A stretch of DNA of 36,610 nt from Actinomycetota bacterium (GCA_012514635.1 JAAYZX010000089.1:1-36610), one strand, 5' to 3'; shown: positions 15,377 to 23,620, numbered from the stretch's first letter. The notes: generated by a model from the sequence alone, not told the origin. A program made the numbers and translations.

Positions 15377-15387
15377 GGTCGTTGTGC

Positions 15388-15463
15388 GGGAGGGAGAGCG
15401 ACTCTTATGCTCCCTCCCTATGGTGCGGTGGGCCGGTTGACTCAATCAGTCCGCCGCACCATA
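15388..15463. terminator. Two consecutive hairpins between hydroxylase 1 and the Fpg-like gene
   Basis: Hairpin A: GGGAGGGAG (15388-15396) pairs with CTCCCTCCC (15410-15418). Hairpin B follows directly: TATGGTGCGGTGG (15419-15431) pairs with CCGCCGCACCATA (15451-15463), with one G-U pair. The block occupies most of the 189-bp gap and may terminate hydroxylase 1 or regulate read-through into the Fpg-like/AOR genes. Only a weak T-rich stretch (TAGTCTATTC) follows B. I see no clear promoter after it. Confidence 0.5.
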
Positions 15464-15546
15464 GTCTATTCAAAGCCGACCTGCCGCACCGGTAGGGGGC
15501 CGGTCGCCAGCGGCCCTTGTCGGCCGTAGGCGGAAAGGAGTCTGTG

Positions 15547-16419
15547 ATGAGTATTGAGCTGCCCGAGGCGCTCATCATCGCCAATCAGTTGCGGGAGCGG
15601 CTCCCCCGCGCACCCGTAGCCGGGTACCGGCTCGTCGACGTGGCCCGCATGCAGAAGATCGGTTTCACTAATCGCGATGCGGCCGATTTCGACATGCTGG
15701 TAGGGGCCATGGTGGAGTCGGTGGCTGCCCGTGGAAACACCATCCTGGTGGGGTTCGACAACAGCATCACTCTGCTGATCGCCCCTGAGTACGGAGGAGA
15801 GGTGCGTGTTCATCCGCCGGGATCGCCGCCGTCGGGGCGTCATCAGTTCCGCTTCGATTTTGACGATGGATCAGCGCTGACCGTGTGGATAAAGAGCATG
15901 GGCGGCGTGATGGCTCTGACGTCGGGCGCACTCGAGGATAACTACATGTATCGTCGCGACTTCGATCAGTCCGCGCTCGACCCGAACTCTGCCGGCTTCA
16001 CGCTCCCCGCCTTCTCCTCGTCGCTGGCTCAGGCGCGCAGGGCTATGAAGACGGCACTGGTGGGAAAAGACGCGGTGGTGGTGGGGTTGAGCAATGCGAC
16101 CTTCCAGGATGTGCTGCTTCGAGCGGGCATCCACCCCAAGCGGCGGGCCGCCGATCTCAGTACCGAGGAGGTTGCCCGTTTGCACGACGTTATCCGGTGG
16201 GTGATCGCGGAGCGCCTGCGTCTGGGTGGCAAGGTGGGCTTTCGCGACGTGTTTGGGGCGGAGGGGCGGTATGTTCTTGCCATGGGACCCCATCTGAGGG
16301 GACAGCCCTGCCCGCAGTGCGGTGGGGTGGTGCAAAAGCTGAGCTTGGGCGGCGGTGAAGTTTGGTGCTGTCCGGTGTGTCAATCGAACCAGAAGTGGTG
16401 CCGCTCTCATGATGGATGA
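15547..16419 (+). CDS. Fpg/Nei-family protein lacking the catalytic N-terminal proline
   Basis: 290 aa with the architecture of formamidopyrimidine-DNA glycosylase: N-terminal beta domain, a helix-two-turn-helix segment (VVGLSNATFQDVLLRAGIHPKRRAADLS, read in parts, with the conserved Asn and GIHP), and a C-terminal zinc finger CPQC-x16-CPVC. Active Fpg/Nei use Pro2 and Glu3 at the very N-terminus; this one begins MSIELPEALIIANQL, so the Pro is at position 6 and Ser follows Met. Start ATG 15547 has AAAGGAG 6 nt upstream; no alternative start exposes Pro2. It may bind DNA without cleaving it, or have another role. Its place between two Mo/W oxidoreductase genes rather than with repair genes is unusual. 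The AOR gene follows after 47 bp. Confidence 0.75.
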   Translation: MSIELPEALIIANQLRERLPRAPVAGYRLVDVARMQKIGFTNRDAADFDMLVGAMVESVAARGNTILVGFDNSITLLIAPEYGGEVRVHPPGSPPSGRHQFRFDFDDGSALTVWIKSMGGVMALTSGALEDNYMYRRDFDQSALDPNSAGFTLPAFSSSLAQARRAMKTALVGKDAVVVGLSNATFQDVLLRAGIHPKRRAADLSTEEVARLHDVIRWVIAERLRLGGKVGFRDVFGAEGRYVLAMGPHLRGQPCPQCGGVVQKLSLGGGEVWCCPVCQSNQKWCRSHDG

Positions 16420-16437
16420 GATCGGAAAGGAGACGCT

Positions 16438-16470
16438 GTGAGCGATAATCTGTGGTGGGCGGAGGCATGA
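16438..16470 (+). CDS. Candidate 10-residue leader ORF with tandem Trp codons, coupled to the AOR start
   Basis: GGAAAGGAG (16424-16432) is 5 nt before a GTG opening fMSDNLWWAEA, whose TGA overlaps the AOR ATG as ATGA (16467-16470). This is the only good ribosome site in the gap, and the AOR ATG itself has GGAGG just one base away, too close to work well. Ribosomes could translate this peptide and restart on AOR. The two adjacent TGG codons are reminiscent of amino-acid-sensing leaders, but I see no attenuator pair around it. Confidence 0.45.
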   Translation: MSDNLWWAEA

Positions 16471-19223
16471 GCGGGTCATTTGGCCATGCCGGCTATCGCC
16501 TACGCGTGGATCTCACCAACCGTCGGTGGAAGGTAGAGGAGATCCCCGCCGACTACGCGCGTAAATGGATGGGCGGTCGCGGGTACAACATGGAGGTGCT
16601 GTTCCGAGAAGTGCCGGTGGACGCCGACCCTCGTGGTCCCGAGAATAAGCTGATGTTCGGCGTAGGGCCCATCACGGGTACCAGCTTCCCCGGTTCGCGT
16701 ATCAACGCCAGTGGAAAATCGCCGCACACCGGCTACCTGGGTGACTCCAATGCAGGTGGCCACTTCAGCGCTGAGATGAAGTACGCAGGATTCGACCAGC
16801 TCATCTTCGAGGGCACCGCCGATAAACCCGTGTATGTGCGCATCGTAGATCATGAGGTGGAGATCCGCGATGCTTCACATTTGTGGAACCTCGATACCTG
16901 GGAGACGCAGGCGGCTCTGCGTCGTGAACTTCACGACCATACTGTGCAGGTTGCCTGCTGCGGAACCGCCGCGGTTAACGGGGTTAGTTATGCCTGTGTC
17001 ATGACCAACAATGCTCGTGCTATGGGCCGCACGGGCATGGGCACGCTGATGGCTTCTAAAAACTTGAAAGCGGTGGCACTGTCTGGTTCCGGCAGTGTGC
17101 GGGTGGCAGAGCCGGAGAAGTTTCAGCGGTTGATCAATTACTTCTACCGCGCGCTCTACAACCACTCCAACTACCAGGAGCGCGGCATCACCGGCACTAC
17201 CAACCTGATCAGACTGGAGCAGGCAGTGGGCATTCTTCCCTATCGCCATTTTCAGTCCGGGGTGTATGAGGGGTGGGTGGGCGTATCTGGTGAGAAGGCT
17301 GCAGCTGAGTACAACGTGAAGCGTAAGGGCTGTTTCAGTTGTATCTCTCCCTGTAGTCGCTATTACGTTGTCCCCGGTGGCTTCGATGGAGAACAGTGCC
17401 GGGCCGAGGGGCCGGAGTTTGAGACGCTGGCCGCTTTTACCGTGCGCACAGGTAACCCAGATTTGAAGCTGGCGTACAAGTGTGCAGAGGTGGTCAATCG
17501 CGCCGGACTGGATTCAATCACAGTCACGGAGGCCATCTCCTGGGCTCAGGAGCTCTTCCAGCGCGGTTACCTTACAGAGAAGGACTGCGACGGACTCGAT
17601 CTCACATGGGGCAACGGCCGAGCCGTGTACGAACTTCTCCATAAGATCATCCGGCGGGAAGGCTTCGGGGACGTGCTGGCCGATGGTGTGGTGCGTGCGT
17701 CGGAGCGACTGGGCATGGGTCGCGAGCTGTGTATGGAAGCTAAGAATCTGGAGATATTCGAGGCAGACGTGCGAGGGCTCAAGGCTTATGGTTTGGGCAA
17801 TGCGGTGGCCTCGCGTGGCGCAGATCACCAACGGGCAGACCCCTTCTTCGAGATGTCGGGACGTACTCAGGAAGCCTTGGAGCGCTTCGGATCAGAGAAC
17901 TGCGCATTGCAGGCGCCGTGGCAGGGCAAGGCCAAAATGTTGGCGTGGTTTGAAGAGATGTGTGCGCTCGCCGATTGCCTTAGCTACTGCAAGATCATAG
18001 GTGTCTCCATGGAGACCGTGCAGGAGCCCATGGCCCGCGATCTGTTCCGTTATGCTACCGGCTTCGATGTGGACATCGAGGAGATGCTACGTATCGGTGA
18101 GCGCATAAACAACCTTGAGCGCGCCATGCTGGTGCGCTGGGGCCTGTCCCGCAAGGACGACTATCTGCCTAGGCGCTTCCGAGAAGAACCTATGGGAGAC
18201 GATTGCGGCCCGGCTGCCGGTCTGGTATTCGAGAATGAGCAGATGCTGGACGAGTACTATCCCTTCCGCGGCTGGGACCCCGTCACAGGATGGCCCACCG
18301 AGCAAAAACTGCGCGAGTTGGATCTGGACTTCGTGGTTGATGACTTGGCGACGCGGGGCATCATACTGACAAAAGACTACACGTCGGAGTCCGACACTGT
18401 GGCTACGGTAGGTGATGAGACGCAGGTGAACGGTGATCCAACACTGGCCCATACCACCGCGCGTTGGATGCATCTGGCACAAATGCTGGGTGACTCCGAG
18501 GAGTATGTGCACCTGTTCAAGACCGTTGCCGCAGAGGACGAGGAGGAGGACGCTGTTGCCGGCGGAAATACAGGAACTAAGGTTGTGATCAACAAACGCC
18601 TGGTTGTGGATCCGGAGTTGTGTACTGGGTGTCGCGCTTGCGAGATGGGGTGCTCTTTTGTCCATGAAAATGAGTATTCACCGTCATTGGCCCGTCTCCA
18701 TGTGGTGAAATTGGAGGAATCGGGTGTGGATCGACCCATCGTGTGCCTGAGGTGCGCGAAGGCGCCGTGTGCGGCGGTGTGTCCCGTGGACGCCATCACG
18801 CAGGACCCGGTGACCAGACTGGTCAGCGTTGATCCAGACACGTGTGTTGGCTGCGGCCTTTGTGCTGAGGTGTGTGTCTCGGGTGTCATTCAACTTCATC
18901 CTCGTACCGAGGTGCCCCTGCTATGCGACCTGTGCGGTGGCGATCCGGAGTGCGCCAGGCGTTGCCCCACGGGTGCATTGGTGGCGGTAGAGGGTCGCGA
19001 TCACGCGGCCAAGAAAACCCGCGAGCAGGCAGGGCGTAGAACTGAGAGACAGCTGGCCAAAGTTTGGGGTTCCGCCGATGCGAAACGTCCGGTGGATCGG
19101 CCCATGACACCGCCCGATCCAGAAACCGGAATCCCAATTAAGCCACCAAAAATATTCAAGGGGAACCCTCCTCCACCCCTAGAGGATCGCGTGAAATACG
19201 ATTTGTTCGAAGAGGAGAATTGA
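16467..19223 (+). CDS. Tungsten-type aldehyde:ferredoxin oxidoreductase fused to a four-cluster ferredoxin domain
   Basis: 918 aa. Residues 1-620 are AOR: WMGGRGYNMEVLF, GKSPHTGYLGDSNAGGHFSA, GRTGMGTLMASKNLKAVALSG, and cluster ligands Cys289, 292, 296 (CFSCISPC) with Cys508 (ADCLSYCKI), close to the positions in Pyrococcus AOR. AOR oxidises aldehydes to acids with a W-bis-pyranopterin. After a linker, residues about 705-850 form a HycB/DmsB-like electron-transfer module with CTGCRACEMGC, CLRCAKAPCAAVCP, CVGCGLCAEVC and CDLCGGDPECARRCP, four 4Fe-4S sites; a basic tail follows. In many bacteria such a module is a separate small subunit (AorA-type). I chose ATG 16467 over GTG 16452 because of the overlapping leader and fit to family N-termini. 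Likely substrates are acetaldehyde or aryl aldehydes. Confidence 0.88.
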   Translation: MSGSFGHAGYRLRVDLTNRRWKVEEIPADYARKWMGGRGYNMEVLFREVPVDADPRGPENKLMFGVGPITGTSFPGSRINASGKSPHTGYLGDSNAGGHFSAEMKYAGFDQLIFEGTADKPVYVRIVDHEVEIRDASHLWNLDTWETQAALRRELHDHTVQVACCGTAAVNGVSYACVMTNNARAMGRTGMGTLMASKNLKAVALSGSGSVRVAEPEKFQRLINYFYRALYNHSNYQERGITGTTNLIRLEQAVGILPYRHFQSGVYEGWVGVSGEKAAAEYNVKRKGCFSCISPCSRYYVVPGGFDGEQCRAEGPEFETLAAFTVRTGNPDLKLAYKCAEVVNRAGLDSITVTEAISWAQELFQRGYLTEKDCDGLDLTWGNGRAVYELLHKIIRREGFGDVLADGVVRASERLGMGRELCMEAKNLEIFEADVRGLKAYGLGNAVASRGADHQRADPFFEMSGRTQEALERFGSENCALQAPWQGKAKMLAWFEEMCALADCLSYCKIIGVSMETVQEPMARDLFRYATGFDVDIEEMLRIGERINNLERAMLVRWGLSRKDDYLPRRFREEPMGDDCGPAAGLVFENEQMLDEYYPFRGWDPVTGWPTEQKLRELDLDFVVDDLATRGIILTKDYTSESDTVATVGDETQVNGDPTLAHTTARWMHLAQMLGDSEEYVHLFKTVAAEDEEEDAVAGGNTGTKVVINKRLVVDPELCTGCRACEMGCSFVHENEYSPSLARLHVVKLEESGVDRPIVCLRCAKAPCAAVCPVDAITQDPVTRLVSVDPDTCVGCGLCAEVCVSGVIQLHPRTEVPLLCDLCGGDPECARRCPTGALVAVEGRDHAAKKTREQAGRRTERQLAKVWGSADAKRPVDRPMTPPDPETGIPIKPPKIFKGNPPPPLEDRVKYDLFEEEN

Positions 19224-19283
19224 ACCGGCGGATGGGCTCTCGATTGAGCCGTATCGATTCAGAATAGATGCTTCTTCCCTGGG

Positions 19284-19319
19284 CGGCGGCGGTCGGTCCT
19301 GCAGGACCGACCGCCGCCG
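19284..19319. terminator. Perfect 18-bp palindromic terminator after the AOR gene
   Basis: Arms 19284-19301 and 19302-19319 are exactly complementary around CTGCAG, followed by CTCCTCCCGTTTTT. The T run makes this a convincing rightward intrinsic terminator 60 bp after the AOR stop. Confidence 0.85.
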
Positions 19320-19474
19320 TCTCCTCCCGTTTTTCGCTCAGCTATTCCTAGGTACGGAGCAAGCAGAAATCGGAATGTCCGTCCGGCGCGCACGCGACCT
19401 GTTATGCGCGGTCTGATAAGCAGTCCAGTCATGATTAGTGGTGTATAGTGATGAAATAAAGGGAGTGCCATCCG

Positions 19475-19558
19475 ATGAAATCCCACGCATACGGCGGGAT
19501 GGGTAAGTTTTGTGCCTTGAGGGGTTATGAGGTGGATGACGCTTCATTTGCCAACTGA
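19475..19558 (+). CDS. Possible 27-residue small protein upstream of hydroxylase 2
   Basis: ATG 19475 has AAAGGGAG 9 nt upstream and opens 27 codons (MKSHAYGGMGKFCALRGYEV...) ending in TGA at 19556-19558, 15 bp before the hydroxylase 2 FAD subunit. A TATAGT (19444-19449) could be a -10, but no good -35 precedes it. I do not recognise the peptide. It may be a leader or simply part of the 250-bp gap after the AOR terminator. Confidence 0.3.
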   Translation: MKSHAYGGMGKFCALRGYEVDDASFAN

Positions 19559-19573
19559 ACAAGGGGGTCGGGG

Positions 19574-20464
19574 GTGTTCAGGCTGTTGCGCCCGTTTGAG
19601 TATTTGGAGCCGTCCTGCGTCGCAGAGGCAGTGGAGATGCTGGTTCGGTACGGCGAGAAGGCTCGGATTTTTGCGGGGGGTACCGATCTCGTCATCTCCA
19701 TGAAAAAGCGGCAGATAGTTCCCGACTATTTGATTGCCATCGGTCACCTCTCGGAACTGGATTTTATCGAAGCAGAACCTAACGGTACACTGAGGCTGGG
19801 TCCGCTGGCCACCCATGCCCGCCTTGCAGCCTCTCCCTTGGTGTGGCAGCGTTTCCCCATGTTGGCCACGGCATGTAACGAGGTGGGGACTCCCCAGGTC
19901 CGCAACATGGGGACTATCGGGGGCAATGTGTGCAAGGCGGGCCCGTCACAGGATACGCCGCCCGTCCTAGTGTCGCTGGAGGCCAAGTTGCACCTGGTCG
20001 GTCCCTCGGGTAAACGCACCGTGCCTATGGATCAGTTCTGCACCGGTCCGTTTTGTACAGTACTGGCGCAGGATGAGTTGGTGGTGGAGATAGAGATACC
20101 ACCATTACCGCCACGCAGTGCCGGATGCTACAAGTGGATAACGAAGATCACGGCCACCGACGAGACGCTGGCGGGAGCCGGTGTGGTGGTGGTGCTGAAG
20201 GAAGACGGGTCGTTCGAGGATGTGCGTATAGGTCTCGGCTCGGTGGCGCCCATGGCCATCCGGGCCCGTCGGGCCGAGTCGCTGCTGCGGGGGACGTGGC
20301 CGGAGGCGGCTCAGATCGCCGAGGCGGCGCAGATCGCATCCGAGGAAGCCGAGCCCCGCTCTCGAGCTGCGTATCGCCGGCGCATGGTTCAAGTGCTCGT
20401 GAACGAGGGAGTCACCGAAATGCAACGCCAGATTGCCGCGTCCATGCAGGAGGCCGGCAGATGA
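19574..20464 (+). CDS. Molybdenum hydroxylase 2, FAD-binding subunit (CoxM-like)
   Basis: 296 aa. FAGGTDLVISMKKRQIVPDYLIAI carries the first FAD motif and RNMGTIGGNVCKAGPSQDTPPVL the second. The C-terminal CoxM domain includes AYRRRMVQVL. It starts at GTG 19574 with AAGGGGG 7 nt upstream, and its stop overlaps the ATG of the 2Fe-2S subunit (ATGA). It begins a three-gene set in the classic medium-small-large order. Sequence is only moderately like the FAD subunit at 11.7 kb, so the two hydroxylases are not a recent duplication. Confidence 0.9.
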   Translation: MFRLLRPFEYLEPSCVAEAVEMLVRYGEKARIFAGGTDLVISMKKRQIVPDYLIAIGHLSELDFIEAEPNGTLRLGPLATHARLAASPLVWQRFPMLATACNEVGTPQVRNMGTIGGNVCKAGPSQDTPPVLVSLEAKLHLVGPSGKRTVPMDQFCTGPFCTVLAQDELVVEIEIPPLPPRSAGCYKWITKITATDETLAGAGVVVVLKEDGSFEDVRIGLGSVAPMAIRARRAESLLRGTWPEAAQIAEAAQIASEEAEPRSRAAYRRRMVQVLVNEGVTEMQRQIAASMQEAGR

Positions 20465-20940
20465 AAACGGTTGCCACTTTTACCGTCAATGGGCTTCCGC
20501 ACGAGATCGCCGTGGAGCCACATCAGCTGCTGATCGAAGTACTCAGAGAGCATCTGGGTCTAACCGGGACCAAGCACAGTTGCGGTGTGGGCAACTGTGG
20601 CGCCTGTACCGTGTTGGTGGATGGCACACCTGAGCTGGCCTGTCTCACATTGGCCATGGAGGTGCGGGACAAGTCGGTACTCACCATTGAGGGGCTCGCC
20701 AAAGAGGGCCTGCTGCATCCGCTGCAGCAGGCCTTCGTGGACTACGGAGCCATCCAATGCGGTTACTGCACGCCGGGCATGATTCTAACCGGCAAGGCTT
20801 TGCTGGACGACAATCCTGATCCTACCGAGCATGAGGTTCGGGAAGCGCTGGCCGGCAACATCTGTCGCTGCACAGGGTATGTGAAGATCGTGGAAGCGGT
20901 GCTCGCCGCCGCCGAAGTCATGCGGAAGGGGGGCAATTGA
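20461..20940 (+). CDS. Molybdenum hydroxylase 2, 2Fe-2S subunit (CoxS-like)
   Basis: 159 aa, a normal length. Two [2Fe-2S] clusters are bound by Cys41, 46, 49, 61 (CGVGNCGACT) and Cys100, 103, 135, 137 (CGYCTPG, CRCTG). It carries electrons from the Mo site to the FAD subunit. The start ATG 20461 overlaps the preceding stop; GGAGGCCGGCAG provides a ribosome site inside the upstream gene. The large subunit follows one base after its stop. Longer in-frame readings upstream belong to another frame of the FAD subunit gene. Confidence 0.93.
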   Translation: MKTVATFTVNGLPHEIAVEPHQLLIEVLREHLGLTGTKHSCGVGNCGACTVLVDGTPELACLTLAMEVRDKSVLTIEGLAKEGLLHPLQQAFVDYGAIQCGYCTPGMILTGKALLDDNPDPTEHEVREALAGNICRCTGYVKIVEAVLAAAEVMRKGGN

Positions 20941-20941
20941 G

Positions 20942-23323
20942 ATGGAAGGGCACGCAGCCGACAACCGGAAGTCCGCGGTGCACCAGGGCGCTGAGGTTGC
21001 GCAGTTCAGCGTAGTGGGCACGCGCATCCGCCAGCCGGACGGTCCTGCCAAGGCCACGGGTGAGGCCAAGTTTGCCGGTGATATCTCACTTCCCGGTATG
21101 CTCATAGGCAAGATCCTGCGCAGCCCGTATCCCCACGCCGTCATCAAGAGTATCGACACGTCCAAAGCCGAGGCGCTACCCGGCGTGATGGCCGTGCTGA
21201 CGCCCGACAATGTGGCCGAATGGAAGACGTTTGATCGTGGGATGAAGGATATGCCGCTGGTGGCGGGTGGCTATCGTGTGCCGTCGGAGGAAGCGGTGGT
21301 CAACAAGGTGGCTCGCCACTACGGCGATGCTATCGCCGCTGTGGCCGCGGTCGACGAGCACACGGCCGAAGAGGCCATAGAGTTGCTGGAAGTGGAGTAC
21401 GAGCTTCTGCCGTTCGTGCTCGATGCGGAGGAGGCCATGCAGCCGGATGCGCCGCAGGTCTCCGACTTGGCGCCGGACAATGTAGGCAAGCATCTCTTCT
21501 ATCCTTACCCTGAGGGCGACGTGGACAAGGCCTTGGCCGAGGCCGACCTGGTGGTGAGCGGTGTCTTCTCTACGCACAAGCAAGACCACTGCACGCAGGA
21601 GACCGCCGCATGCGTGGCATATCTGGATGCTTCGGGCCGCTTGAACGTCTGGTCGCAGTGCCAGTTGGCCCACCTCGGCCGGCGCGAGCTGGCAAGTATT
21701 TTCAAGATGCCGGTGAACCGCATCAAGCTCATGACGCCCTTCGTGGGAGGCAGCTTCGGGCAGCGCGGCGCCGTGTGCGCCGAACCCATCGCTGTGGCTC
21801 TGGCTCTGCGGAGCAAAAGACCCGTCCGCCTCGTATTCTCGCGCGAGGACAACTTCCTGGGACTGGAGAGCCGCACCGGCTTCAAGAAGATCGATATCAA
21901 GATGGGCTTCACCTCCGACGGTACGTTGACCGCCATCAAGACCCAGATGATTGGCACCCTGGGTGGTTACATGGGCTGTGGTCCCATGTCTTCCGTGATC
22001 GGCATGACGCTGGCCATGGGCCATTATCGTTGCCCGAATCGGTTCGGCGAGGCCCACATGGTCATGACCAATACACCGGTGTCGGGGGCCATGCGTGGCT
22101 TCGGCAACGACGCCATGATGTTCTGTATCGAGCAGTTGATGGACGACGCTGCGCGCAGACTCGGCATTGATCCTATCGACATCCGTCTCAAGAACGCGAA
22201 AGAGCCGGGTGAGATCGCCTCCATGGGCCTGGAGCTCGAGAGCACTTACATGGAGGACTGCTTGCAGCTCGGGGCCGAAGCCTTCGGCTGGCATGAGAAG
22301 CGCACGCAGGCCAAGAAGGATGAAGGCCCCATCAAGCGCGGCTACGGCATGGCCACCATGAGTCACTGCACCGGCGCGGCGCCCCTCTACTTGGAGCACT
22401 CGAACGCCATGGTGAAGTTCAACGAGGACGGCTCCGCCGATCTGACCGTACACCCGGCGCCGGTCGGCCAGCACATCTGGGGGGCGCTCTCCCAGATCTG
22501 CGCCGAAGAGTTGGGTATTCGGGCGGAGGACGTCCACATAGTCACCGGTGACACCGACGTGACCCTCTTCGAGTACGGTTCCGACGCCAGTCGTTCCACC
22601 TATGCCATTGGAGGCGCCACACTCCGGGCCGCCCGCCAGGCCAAAGAGCAGATGCTGGCCCGCGCCGCCGAGATGCTGGAGGTGCCGGCCGACCGGCTCG
22701 AAGTGAAGGACCGTGTGGTTGTGGTCAAAGGCCGGCCGGACAAGACGGTGACGGTGGCCGAGGTCTGCTACGACGCCATCTACGCTTTCGGCGGGCGTGC
22801 CACCAACTTCGCGGGTAAGCAGTCTTTTGAGTCGACGTGGAACTCACCCACTTACGGTGCGTACTTTGCCGAGGTGGAAGTCAACACGGAAACGGGCCGC
22901 GTGCATGTGCCTCGGTTTGTCACGGCCATCGACTGTGGTAAGGCCATCAATCCCATGGCGGTGGAGGGGCAGCTCGAGGGCGGTCTGCAGCAGGGTCTGG
23001 GCTACGCTTTGACGGAAAACTTCATCGTGAACCCGAAGACCGGCGTGGTGGAGACCGACAATTACGACTCCTACAAAGTCCCCGGTGCGTTGGACATGCC
23101 GGACAGCACCGTCCTCATTGTCGATAAGCCTGACCCCAAGGGGCCTTTCGGCGCCAAGGGTGTGGGCGAGCCGGGTATGGTAGGTATTCCGCCCTGCATA
23201 GCAAATGCCGTGTACGATGCCATCGGCGTGCGCCTACGCGATCTACCCATGACACCGGAACGGGTGCTGGAGGCTCTGACTGAGAAGACGGAAGGGGAGA
23301 CCGAGACCGTCCGCGGGGAATAG
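20942..23323 (+). CDS. Molybdenum hydroxylase 2, molybdopterin subunit (CoxL/XdhA-like)
   Basis: 793 aa, the substrate-oxidising subunit. IRQPDGPAKATGEAKFAGDI is the usual N-terminus. The Mo-site loop reads GGSFGQRG at 269-276 rather than the common GGGFGGK. GAMRGFGN is the second Mo-pterin loop, and Glu743 in KGVGEPGMVGIPP is the catalytic base. It lacks the AYRCSFR active-site loop of aerobic CO dehydrogenase, so CO oxidation is unlikely. It resembles generic xanthine dehydrogenase, 4-hydroxybenzoyl-CoA reductase and purine/aromatic hydroxylase large subunits; I cannot decide between them. The start ATG lies one base after the small-subunit stop, within GGGGGCAATTGAG as ribosome site. No terminator follows closely. 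Confidence 0.9.
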   Translation: MEGHAADNRKSAVHQGAEVAQFSVVGTRIRQPDGPAKATGEAKFAGDISLPGMLIGKILRSPYPHAVIKSIDTSKAEALPGVMAVLTPDNVAEWKTFDRGMKDMPLVAGGYRVPSEEAVVNKVARHYGDAIAAVAAVDEHTAEEAIELLEVEYELLPFVLDAEEAMQPDAPQVSDLAPDNVGKHLFYPYPEGDVDKALAEADLVVSGVFSTHKQDHCTQETAACVAYLDASGRLNVWSQCQLAHLGRRELASIFKMPVNRIKLMTPFVGGSFGQRGAVCAEPIAVALALRSKRPVRLVFSREDNFLGLESRTGFKKIDIKMGFTSDGTLTAIKTQMIGTLGGYMGCGPMSSVIGMTLAMGHYRCPNRFGEAHMVMTNTPVSGAMRGFGNDAMMFCIEQLMDDAARRLGIDPIDIRLKNAKEPGEIASMGLELESTYMEDCLQLGAEAFGWHEKRTQAKKDEGPIKRGYGMATMSHCTGAAPLYLEHSNAMVKFNEDGSADLTVHPAPVGQHIWGALSQICAEELGIRAEDVHIVTGDTDVTLFEYGSDASRSTYAIGGATLRAARQAKEQMLARAAEMLEVPADRLEVKDRVVVVKGRPDKTVTVAEVCYDAIYAFGGRATNFAGKQSFESTWNSPTYGAYFAEVEVNTETGRVHVPRFVTAIDCGKAINPMAVEGQLEGGLQQGLGYALTENFIVNPKTGVVETDNYDSYKVPGALDMPDSTVLIVDKPDPKGPFGAKGVGEPGMVGIPPCIANAVYDAIGVRLRDLPMTPERVLEALTEKTEGETETVRGE

Positions 23324-23620
23324 AAGTTCGGGGCTTGGGGGAATGAAGCGTGTGGCTGGGTATATTTATTGCAGTCCAATAGTCGGCCAAGAATTACGGA
23401 ATCCGTGGTAGATTCAAGTTTAGAGTGATCGCGAGCGGGGAATTCATGGCGGCGACTCATGAATCAAGGGGTGATTTCTTGCGTCAGACGAGCACTCAGC
23501 ACCACGCGCAAGAAAGGGGGTGTGGACGGTTGTGGTGGCCTTCCACCACGCGCGGTACAGACGTCTAGACAGTTTCGTCATATTAGTCGCATGTTGTAGG
23601 ATCAATTGGGGGTACAAAAG
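23324..23620. other. Intergenic region before the ABC importer, with two inverted repeats
   Basis: This 297-bp gap is AT-richer than its neighbours. TTTCTTGCG (23475-23483) pairs with CGCAAGAAA (23507-23515) around a 23-nt loop, and GTGGTGG (23532-23538) with CCACCAC (23543-23549) around CCTT. The first is followed by GGGGG rather than Ts. I would place the importer promoter here, but no hexamer pair is good enough to call. The repeats could be an operator or a terminator of hydroxylase 2. Confidence 0.4.

Noticed and set aside
21176-22537. Long minus-strand open frame of 453 codons inside hydroxylase 2
   Set aside because: It is the antisense shadow of a GC-rich gene; His/Arg-rich translation, no ribosome site, and the plus strand encodes a clear family.
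20942-23323. Aerobic CO dehydrogenase large subunit
   Set aside because: The characteristic AYRCSFR active-site loop is absent, and the Mo-site loop differs.
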